Source of the DNA: Fibrobacter sp.
Lineage (GTDB): Bacteria; Fibrobacterota; Fibrobacteria; Fibrobacterales; Fibrobacteraceae
Assembly (NCBI GenBank): GCA_017520105.1
Contig: JAFWRL010000070.1
Location: 1-6,961, forward strand
Reading direction: 5' to 3'
Length of the DNA stretch: 6,961 nucleotides
Part shown: in pieces, positions 1 through 5,044 of the stretch
Layout: each line of letters begins with the position of its first letter
Numbering within the stretch: position 1 is the first letter of the stretch
The notes under the pieces: generated by a model
Told to the model about the DNA's origin: nothing
What the model saw: the letters and a program-made list of their open reading frames with translations, nothing else
Database searches by the model: none
Program-made: the position numbers and the translations under genes

Positions 1-1132
1 ACTGATAGTTGCCTTTGGTTAAGCAATCGACAGCCGAACTTCCATTTTGATTGACACATGCAGAACCAGCTCCTTCGAAATCAGTAATATGCTTGCATGT
101 TTCATAAGGGCTTTCTAGAGGAGCCCAAAGACGATTAGAGCAAATGTAAGTCATCCCGGTTTCGCAATCGCGTGCCGCGTTATCATACGTTGAATCGCAT
201 TGATTGCAAGGAACATTCGTTAAATTGCAGCCTACCACAGGATCGCACGGCGGGCACATATTTTTGAAGTCGCGGCACTTTTCATCGAGCTTCGGTTGCC
301 AAAGATCATTTTCGCAAACGTAAATGACTCCTGTTTCGCAGTCTCTTGTCGGCTGATCGGAATTCGAATCGCAATGATTGCACGGAAGATTGGATTGTGG
401 ACAATTCTTTCCGTTGCATTTAGGGCACATGGAACCGAAATCGCGGCATTTTTCTGCAACACTTGCACTGGAAAGATTCGAAAAGTTCCATTCTCCATCT
501 TTGCAAACAAGCGACTTGCCCGTACTGCAATCAATAGCAGACTTGTCTTTCGTAGAGTCGCAAGGATTGCACGGGCACTTATACCCCTCCATACAAGGTG
601 CACAAACTTTTCCGCTGACTTCAACGCACGTTTCTTTTTCTGTACAGCAAACGGGATCATGGAGCATAAGTCCGTTACAAGAGGTTGTCCAGCGTCCATT
701 AGGGCAGAACTGCTTAGGTGTTAGCCATTCCCCATTTTCACAATGAAGTTCTACACCCGTACTACAATCACGGCTTTCAAATTCTTTATTCGAATCACAT
801 GGATGGCAACTGCATTTTTCACCCGGGGGGCACGGTTCGCACACAATATCAGTCACATGCTTGCATGTTTCAATTTTACCAGAACTGGAAATCGCAACAG
901 AGGATGAACTCTGTGCTACAAACGTTTCGTCGCTCGACAATGCGACATCGCCGCTGGAACCGGGTTCGCGTTTTGCAAATGAACTCGAAGAAGTCTGTTG
1001 ATTACGTTGTTCAACAGCCGAAGAATTCGAGCCACTGAAATCGGGAGCATTGACACTATCATTATTGCAAGCGACGAATCCTAACGCGGCGGCCACAACG
1101 AGGGCTACGCCGATATGTCTAATCGGTTTCAT
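1..1132 (-). CDS. Cysteine-rich tandem-repeat lipoprotein (3' end beyond window)
   Basis: An open frame of 377 codons runs without a stop from an ATG at 1132 through the left edge, so the C-terminus is missing. Residues 1-22 are a lipoprotein signal peptide: a basic start (MKPIRH), a hydrophobic core, and F-V-A-C with Cys22 as the predicted lipidated residue, followed by N-N-D. Residues 23-85 are a Ser-rich linker with short SSSS runs. From Cys90 the protein is a series of cysteine-rich units starting at C90, C169, C229, C286 and C346, each built around CxxCDS...DCxTG...C...W. The start is supported by AAGGAGA 6 nt upstream. It lies 24 nt after the preceding lipoprotein gene with no terminator between, so it is probably co-transcribed. 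Lipidation and the many paired cysteines suggest a disulfide-stabilised surface protein, for example an adhesin or binding protein, but no family was recognised and the function is unknown. Confidence 0.85.
   Translation of the reverse strand, partial: MKPIRHIGVALVVAAALGFVACNNDSVNAPDFSGSNSSAVEQRNQQTSSSSFAKREPGSSGDVALSSDETFVAQSSSSVAISSSGKIETCKHVTDIVCEPCPPGEKCSCHPCDSNKEFESRDCSTGVELHCENGEWLTPKQFCPNGRWTTSCNGLMLHDPVCCTEKETCVEVSGKVCAPCMEGYKCPCNPCDSTKDKSAIDCSTGKSLVCKDGEWNFSNLSSASVAEKCRDFGSMCPKCNGKNCPQSNLPCNHCDSNSDQPTRDCETGVIYVCENDLWQPKLDEKCRDFKNMCPPCDPVVGCNLTNVPCNQCDSTYDNAARDCETGMTYICSNRLWAPLESPYETCKHITDFEGAGSACVNQNGSSAVDCLTKGNYQ
2..865 (-). repeat. Tandem Cys-rich protein repeats, about 57-79 residues each
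   Basis: Five consecutive units begin at codons for C90 (865), C169 (628), C229 (448), C286 (277) and C346 (97); the step sizes are 79, 60, 57 and 60 residues. Units 1-4 share C(H/N)xCDS, then DC(S/E)TG, then an aromatic or aliphatic stretch ending in C and a W about five residues later. Unit 1 carries about 20 extra residues with a second NGRW and a CC pair. Unit 5 lacks the CxxC pair but keeps DCLTKG. At DNA level the starts of units 1 and 5 (848-872 and 80-104) match at 23 of 25 bases, including the exact 16-mer atgcttgcatgtttca. Units 3 and 4 also resemble each other (KCRDF...MCP). The repeats presumably arose by internal duplication and then diverged. Confidence 0.8.
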
Positions 1133-1138
1133 GATGTT

Positions 1139-1145
1139 TCTCCTT
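1139..1145 (-). promoter_or_regulatory. Shine-Dalgarno site of the Cys-rich lipoprotein
   Basis: AAGGAGA is read on the minus strand with a 6-nt spacer to the ATG at 1132. It fixes the start of a gene that has no stop in this window. It sits in the 24-nt gap after the TAG of the upstream lipoprotein. Confidence 0.8.
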
Positions 1146-1156
1146 AATTTTTAAAT

Positions 1157-2080
1157 CTATTTTATACTGACTTGCGTTTTTTCACGCACCCATTCGTCCT
1201 CAGTTTTTATTTTCGGACAACTGCCTGACAACGTATTTTCTACCGGAATATGCACAACCTCCGGGCGACTATCGAGTTCGCCGCAGTAGTAGAATAGCGA
1301 GCGAACCATGCTGCCGGAGGGCACCGCCTTGCAGTTTTCCGCCTGAATATCGAGCACTTTAATCGTATCCTTGGCAATTTCAGCAAGAACAAATCCCGCC
1401 AATTTTCCATCTTCATATACGTTGAACATATAAAGTCCGCAATTTGCATCCAAGGACCCCTTCATTATCGAATCGACAATTTCTGAGTACTCTTCTGCGG
1501 CCGTCGGGAAATAATTGTACAACACATAAATATTCTGCTTTACGAACTTGTGCGGCCAAGGCCCGTCAAACTCGGTCGCAGAGGCTGACGGGGGGAGCGG
1601 TTCGCTCGAATTAACATCTTTATTGTAATCGACTTTCATCGACAGCAGGCCTTTGTCAAGCACATCGGATTTTAGATTGAACTGAATCAGGTAACTATCC
1701 AACGAACCAGGCTTCGGCTCGTGCTCATATATAGGCGGTGTGTGCGTTTCCCCCTTAGCAGAACTGCTGCTGGAAACTTCGAAAGGCTCTCGAATCTCGG
1801 AAGAGCTAGACGATTTTACGGAACTACTAGACGCAATACGCGAACTGCTTGACGGGATTGGCTTTTGGCCATCTTGTCCCAAAGAACTCGACAACATCAT
1901 CGAAGAACTCGATACCTCGTCAGAACTGGACGAGATATGTTCTGCCAATTCGTTCCCTTCTTCGGAAGTTCCAGCAAATGTCCCGGAATCACCGCAACCA
2001 ACGGCGAACAAGGCTGCACAAAGACAAAGTATAGCGGACAAAGTCAAAGGCGTAGTCTCGATTTTCTTAAACTTGTTCAT
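1157..2080 (-). CDS. Ser-linker lipoprotein of unknown function, 307 aa
   Basis: The product is a 307-residue predicted lipoprotein. Residues 1-28 form a signal peptide with a hydrophobic stretch (L12-V27) and lipobox A-V-G-C, Cys29 being the modified residue. The residue after Cys is Gly, not Asp, which fits outer-membrane sorting if the E. coli rule applies here. Residues 50-107 are a low-complexity linker with six serine runs. A compact-looking domain follows, about 125-307, rich in beta-type segments (e.g. IYVLYNYF at 184-191, LAGFVLAEIAKDTIKVLDI at 227-245) with four cysteines (C214, C250, C266, C288) that could form two disulfides. No family was recognised. The gene overlaps the TIGR02147 regulator by 14 nt and is followed after 24 nt by the Cys-rich lipoprotein, so the three probably form one operon. 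The ATG is supported by a strong AAGGAGG. Confidence 0.9.
   Translation of the reverse strand: MNKFKKIETTPLTLSAILCLCAALFAVGCGDSGTFAGTSEEGNELAEHISSSSDEVSSSSMMLSSSLGQDGQKPIPSSSSRIASSSSVKSSSSSEIREPFEVSSSSSAKGETHTPPIYEHEPKPGSLDSYLIQFNLKSDVLDKGLLSMKVDYNKDVNSSEPLPPSASATEFDGPWPHKFVKQNIYVLYNYFPTAAEEYSEIVDSIMKGSLDANCGLYMFNVYEDGKLAGFVLAEIAKDTIKVLDIQAENCKAVPSGSMVRSLFYYCGELDSRPEVVHIPVENTLSGSCPKIKTEDEWVREKTQVSIK
1760..1933 (-). repeat. Low-complexity poly-serine linker coding segment
   Basis: Codons 50-107 of the lipoprotein contain six runs of three to five serines, separated by short charged or proline-containing spacers. The runs use mixed serine codons (TCG, TCC, AGT, TCT, often TCG-AGT-TCT), so this is not a simple DNA microsatellite. 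Selection at the protein level, for a flexible tether between lipid anchor and domain, is the likelier explanation. The same type of linker is seen in the neighbouring Cys-rich lipoprotein. Confidence 0.75.
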
Positions 2081-2900
2081 CGTCGCCCTCCTTAACGTTC
2101 TTGGTAAGCGGGAAAAGCTGCAAATTCAATCGGTAAACCTGTTCAATATTCTTTTCTTCAGCCGCAATATCGATAATCTGTCGGCGGCATTCATCCAACA
2201 CACCTTCAATTTTGCGGTAAGACTCACGAGAAAGCCCCATGGTAACACCACTAAAATTACGTATTTCCTTAGGGAGTTCCAATGCGGGAATCGCGAGTTT
2301 AGACATTTGGCGGTGCATTCCGCGCAAGGCGAGCCTCGTCGCATCCGTAGTTCCTTTCACAGATGTTTCGGACTGCACGAAATTTCCGTCCACTTTTTTC
2401 AGGAGCCCCGATTTCGTGAGGAAGTCGAGAGAGTCGCGCACCTCAGCCGCAGAAATCTCCGGATAGCACATCTTCGCCATTTCACCAGGAGTCGCCCCCG
2501 GCATGATCGGCGCAAGTTCCCTAAGCACGGGATTACGCCACGTATCATAATACTGGAACAATTCGCCTTCCAGCGTACGCACCTTGTACGTCTTAGCAAT
2601 GGCAATCATTTTTTTGTAGGCGGCAGTTTTCTTTTCTTCGGTTTCGGCCTGGCCGAACTGGACCATCGCCCTGAAATAATCCATCTCGAAACCTGAAAGC
2701 CCCATCGCGGCTCCAGTGCGTTCCACACCGATACGGCTTAGTTTGCTTTTCCCGTCACATACGACTTTCATATACGAAGGCGAACTGAATCCGGCATTCT
2801 TGGAGAACTCACGCCAAGAAAATGCGGAGCGCAGTTTGCGGTCTTCGTAGAAGTCTCGCATGTACTTGCGAAAATCGGAATATTCGACAATCGGTTTCAT
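2067..2900 (-). CDS. TIGR02147 family regulator (DUF4423-type), 277 aa
   Basis: The product matches the TIGR02147 family, which is greatly expanded in Fibrobacter. Recognisable features in order are: the N-terminal YSDFRKYMRDFYEDRK (7-22); the FSWREFSKNAGFSSPSYMKV segment (27-46), resembling a helix-turn-helix; an E72-YF-MVQFGQA region (72-85); WRNPVLREL (121-129); a winged-helix-like middle (about 137-175) with YPEIS, LDFLTKSGLL and DGNF; a conserved HRQMSKLA (196-203); and the C-terminal VYRLNLQLFPLTK (255-267). Length is normal for the family. Members are thought to be DNA-binding regulators, though to my knowledge few if any have been characterised. No signal peptide or membrane helix is seen, so it should be cytoplasmic. 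It is the first gene of an apparent three-gene operon with two lipoproteins, which suggests those as possible targets; that link is inference. The ATG start fits the family's usual N-terminus, even though the promoter -10 box is almost adjacent. Confidence 0.9.
   Translation of the reverse strand: MKPIVEYSDFRKYMRDFYEDRKLRSAFSWREFSKNAGFSSPSYMKVVCDGKSKLSRIGVERTGAAMGLSGFEMDYFRAMVQFGQAETEEKKTAAYKKMIAIAKTYKVRTLEGELFQYYDTWRNPVLRELAPIMPGATPGEMAKMCYPEISAAEVRDSLDFLTKSGLLKKVDGNFVQSETSVKGTTDATRLALRGMHRQMSKLAIPALELPKEIRNFSGVTMGLSRESYRKIEGVLDECRRQIIDIAAEEKNIEQVYRLNLQLFPLTKNVKEGDDEQV
2087..2093 (-). promoter_or_regulatory. Strong Shine-Dalgarno inside the regulator gene
   Basis: AAGGAGG lies 6 nt upstream of the lipoprotein ATG at 2080 and is embedded in the last codons of the TIGR02147 gene. 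The two frames overlap by 14 nt. Ribosomes finishing the regulator would uncover or re-use this site, so translational coupling is plausible. Confidence 0.8.
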
Positions 2901-2907
2901 ACTCCAA

Positions 2908-2936
2908 AATATACAAGGATTTTTTCAAAAAGTCAA
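2908..2936 (-). promoter_or_regulatory. Sigma70-type promoter giving a probably leaderless mRNA
   Basis: Read on the minus strand, TTGACT (2936-2931) is followed by a 17-nt spacer and TATATT (2913-2908). Only seven bases separate the -10 box from the ATG at 2900, so the normal initiation distance puts the transcript start at about 2901-2900, on or next to the A of ATG. The GGAG at 2905-2902 would then lie upstream of the start of transcription and could not act as a Shine-Dalgarno. It is also only 1 nt from the ATG, too close in any case. Confidence 0.65.
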
Positions 2937-2939
2937 GTG

Positions 2940-3003
2940 ATTTATGCTACAAAGTTAAAGTTTTTGTTAAAATTTAGCCATTTTTTATAATTTCATCTAC
3001 AAA
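2940..3003. promoter_or_regulatory. AT-rich upstream region with spaced direct repeat (possible operator)
   Basis: The stretch between the terminator and the -35 box is very AT-rich and holds no gene. Two copies of ATTT-N3-CTACAAA, at 2940-2953 and 2990-3003 on the plus strand, are exactly 50 nt apart, close to five helical turns. They lie just upstream of the regulator's promoter and could be binding sites for the regulator itself or another factor. In DNA this AT-rich an 11/14 match may be chance. Confidence 0.25.
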
Positions 3004-3036
3004 AATTTCACATATACTACACTCTGTTGCATATAC

Positions 3037-3066
3037 AAAAAAAGCACCCCCGTCTTCGAAGATGCT
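3037..3066 (-). terminator. Rho-independent terminator of the protease/DUF4416 operon
   Basis: Read on the minus strand, a stem begins AGCATCTTC and closes with GGGGGTGCT around a 6-nt loop. It is nine pairs including three G-T, followed directly by a run of T (3043-3037). It lies 28 nt past the TAG of the DUF4416 gene. A second short hairpin (CCAGA/TCTGG, 3073-3087) sits between the stop codon and the terminator. It isolates this operon from the regulator promoter downstream. Confidence 0.75.
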
Positions 3067-3093
3067 CATAATCCAGATCCAGTCTGGCCAAAA

Positions 3094-3624
3094 CTACTTG
3101 CGCGCTTTCTTGAATTTTTCGCGAATCAGTTGCAGGTCATGCTGGTAGGGATTCCTTACAAAGTCATCGAATGCCCACGCTGTCGGGTGAAACACTCCCT
3201 TCGCGTAGGTGAGCAACATATCGAGCCATACGCCCTTCCCAGCATAAAGCTTGAACGGTCCGCGTTTATAGCTCGGCAGCACCACTTTATCCATGTCCAT
3301 ATAGCCAATATCGATATTCACATGGCGTAGTTCCGGAGCCTCAGCCGAAGCCGTCGTCAGTTCCAAGGCATTGCTGCGTTCCTTTTCTTCGGCAATTGTC
3401 TCCGGCGGAATCTCTTTCTCGAAAGAGACTACACCGCGATACAAGTCATCGCCCATTTCAGGCTTATAGTAATCGGTCTTGTCGAACGCAAAGAGTCGCC
3501 CCTTGTGGCGAAGCGCCCCCCACGTTCTTTCAAGAAGTTCAATCACTTCGGGATTCCATTCAGAACCCTTTTGCAATACAAACGCAATCAGTTGCGCATT
3601 TTCAGAAAATTGAGAAGCTTTCAT
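3094..3624 (-). CDS. DUF4416 family protein, 176 aa
   Basis: The sequence matches the DUF4416 family over its whole length. Landmarks are FAFDKTDYYKPEMG (45-58), LYRGVVSFEK (61-70), a K81/N85/E88 segment, the RHVNIDIGYM block (100-109), the KVVLPSYKRGPFKLYAGKGVW stretch (113-133) and a C-terminal WAFDDFVRN (150-158). The TDYY..EMG and VNIDxGY motifs are the family signature; their function is not established. It has no signal peptide and is presumably cytoplasmic. The gene begins 15 nt after the protease stop, in the same frame, so the protease TAA is also the nearest upstream in-frame stop. The ATG at 3624 has no clear Shine-Dalgarno, so it may depend on coupling to the upstream gene. A terminator follows. 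Confidence 0.85.
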   Translation of the reverse strand: MKASQFSENAQLIAFVLQKGSEWNPEVIELLERTWGALRHKGRLFAFDKTDYYKPEMGDDLYRGVVSFEKEIPPETIAEEKERSNALELTTASAEAPELRHVNIDIGYMDMDKVVLPSYKRGPFKLYAGKGVWLDMLLTYAKGVFHPTAWAFDDFVRNPYQHDLQLIREKFKKARK

Positions 3625-3639
3625 TTTTATGCGAAATAA

Positions 3640-4968
3640 TTAATGCGGAATAATCATTAGCGACGAGCGGACCAGTTCCATCTGTTGCTTTGTAAAAGAG
3701 ACTTCAATATCTTCTTCTACCGTCAGAGGAAACATAACATTTTCCAAGTCTGGGCATGAATAAATTGCCGATTTTGCCAAATAATTGGGGCGTTTCAAGT
3801 AATAAATATCGCCACGAACAACGTCTTGTTCTTCCGCCTGCCGATAAAGCCCACTTTCCAGCACATATTTACAGAACGGTGTATCCGTCAAGCCGTCTTC
3901 CACATTGGACATATCACCCACCGAGAACGTCGAACCGTCATCCAGCAACGCGACCTGATTCAAATCACGCCTTGTTGCCGAAGTATGGCGTAGTCCAAAG
4001 AAATGTCCCGTTTCGTGAACCGCAGTCATAGCAATATTTTTCGATGACAGGGGTTCCATTTCGCCAGACGACCTCCTGACGTTTTCCCCAATAACGACAG
4101 ACCCCTCTTTGCCAGCCCCAAGGATTCCCGAGAACAAGCGAGAAAATCCCATGATGTCGTTCTCGCCGATGCTATGGACCAATACAATACTCAACGCGTT
4201 GCGAAGACCGTCTTCGGGCCATCCCGTCAATTCACTTACAAAGAAATCTTCTGAATTGACGCCGGCCACCCATGGTTTATTTTGTGGATACCGATTTCCA
4301 AGCGTCGGATGTTCATGGGCGTAGCGCACGTGAATCGTATCTATCGTAATGCCGAAATATTTTTTTCGGAAAGACCGCAACATCTCGCCAGCCAATTCTT
4401 CGACGTTCTTGCCGTCAAGCGTTTTTTCTATAGCCCCGACAGCAATTAAATTAATCGTCAGAGAATCGGAGTAAGAACCTGTTCCAGTAAAGCTTATGTT
4501 TTTCACCCGGCCCGGAAAATATTGTCCATCAACACCAAGTGAAGTAAACCATATCGACATTTTATTTTCTTCGCAAACAAAAGAATAGACGTAACGATTT
4601 CCAACAATCTTGGGCTGCAAAGAACGCACCTTTGTATATCCTACACGCCCCGATTCCCCATTGATAGGGAACGTGCGGAAGAGTTGCAGTTCCGGGGACG
4701 GCATAGTCGAATCGACATCGAACGAAAGTTGGTAAGACGCGTTGGGATGAACGACAAGCATAACGCCACGCGCCAAGTTGAACGCCACAGAATCATTTTT
4801 TGCCACGTCGTTCGGAAAAATTTTATGGACTATCGGCCTGCTCGCATCGGGAGGGAGAGTTGGATCGTTATCAACATCAACAAGCTCAGAGCACGCCGTC
4901 AAAAGGCACACCCCCAAAAAGCACAAAAAGCAATAAACCCACATCCATTTTTTACAAACTTTTTTCAT
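3640..4968 (-). CDS. Secreted metzincin zinc metalloprotease lipoprotein
   Basis: This is a predicted extracytoplasmic zinc endopeptidase. Numbering is from the TTG at 4983 (447 aa); the ATG at 4968 is residue 6 and gives 442 aa. The N-terminus is a lipoprotein signal (basic KKVCKK, hydrophobic core, L-L-T-A-C with Cys31 modified). Residues 40-200 are probably a beta-rich pro- or accessory region with no recognised domain. The catalytic site is HETGHFFGLRH (323-333): H323, H327 and H333 as zinc ligands and E324 as the base. The sequence NVMFP at 415-419 fits the Met-turn (M417) of metzincins. The DTP at 367-369 and the NVM resemble pappalysin-like (M43) enzymes, but the assignment to that family is tentative. 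Substrate is unknown; the likely location is the outer membrane or cell surface. It leads a two-gene operon with DUF4416. I prefer the ATG because it gives a normal signal peptide; the alternative start is discussed separately. Confidence 0.85.
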   Translation of the reverse strand: MKKVCKKWMWVYCFLCFLGVCLLTACSELVDVDNDPTLPPDASRPIVHKIFPNDVAKNDSVAFNLARGVMLVVHPNASYQLSFDVDSTMPSPELQLFRTFPINGESGRVGYTKVRSLQPKIVGNRYVYSFVCEENKMSIWFTSLGVDGQYFPGRVKNISFTGTGSYSDSLTINLIAVGAIEKTLDGKNVEELAGEMLRSFRKKYFGITIDTIHVRYAHEHPTLGNRYPQNKPWVAGVNSEDFFVSELTGWPEDGLRNALSIVLVHSIGENDIMGFSRLFSGILGAGKEGSVVIGENVRRSSGEMEPLSSKNIAMTAVHETGHFFGLRHTSATRRDLNQVALLDDGSTFSVGDMSNVEDGLTDTPFCKYVLESGLYRQAEEQDVVRGDIYYLKRPNYLAKSAIYSCPDLENVMFPLTVEEDIEVSFTKQQMELVRSSLMIIPH

Positions 4969-4982
4969 AAAAAACCAGTCCA

Positions 4983-4992
4983 AACACTCCTC
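4983..4992 (-). promoter_or_regulatory. GAGGAG site and alternative TTG start of the protease
   Basis: GAGGAG (4992-4987) is the only Shine-Dalgarno-like element upstream of the protease. It is 3 nt from a TTG at 4983 and 18 nt from the ATG at 4968; neither spacing is ideal. The TTG start would add M-D-W-F-F ahead of MKKVCKK, which puts bulky hydrophobics before the basic part of the signal peptide. Confidence 0.45.
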
Positions 4993-5044
4993 AAATGCGT
5001 GTATAAGAATAGAGACTCACTTAAAATACAAAAGAATTAAGAAA
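4984..5044. promoter_or_regulatory. Short divergent intergenic region (protease / comEC)
   Basis: About 60 nt separate the two divergent genes, so both promoters must overlap or lie close together. On the plus strand TAAAAT (5022-5027) could be a -10 box for comEC, without a convincing -35. On the minus strand TTATAC (5006-5001) could be a -10 box for the protease, with a weak TTGTAT (5031-5026) 19 nt upstream. Both assignments are weak. The comEC start has only a poor ribosome site (AAGAA just before the ATG). Confidence 0.3.

Noticed and set aside
232..699. 155-codon minus-strand frame
   Set aside because: It is an alternative frame of the Cys-rich lipoprotein gene, which has a signal peptide, lipobox, ribosome site and repeated motif in its own frame.
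296..746. Plus-strand frames of 122-142 codons
   Set aside because: They are antisense to the Cys-rich repeat gene, with no ribosome site or recognisable protein features.
2..865. Repeated segments considered as a CRISPR array
   Set aside because: The repeats are 57-79 codons long, diverged at DNA level and in frame within a lipoprotein; there are no short identical repeats with unique spacers.
1760..1933. Possible phase-variable microsatellite in the serine linker
   Set aside because: The serine runs use mixed TCN and AGT codons, so there is no uniform short tandem repeat on which polymerase slippage would act.
1740..2696. 318-codon open frame on the plus strand
   Set aside because: It lies antisense across two well-supported genes. 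Its low-complexity E/L-rich start is simply the complement of the serine-run codons, and it lacks a credible family match.
4684..5040. 118-codon plus-strand frame upstream of comEC
   Set aside because: It is antisense to the protease N-terminus, basic and unrecognised, and crosses the intergenic region; a shadow frame is the simplest explanation.
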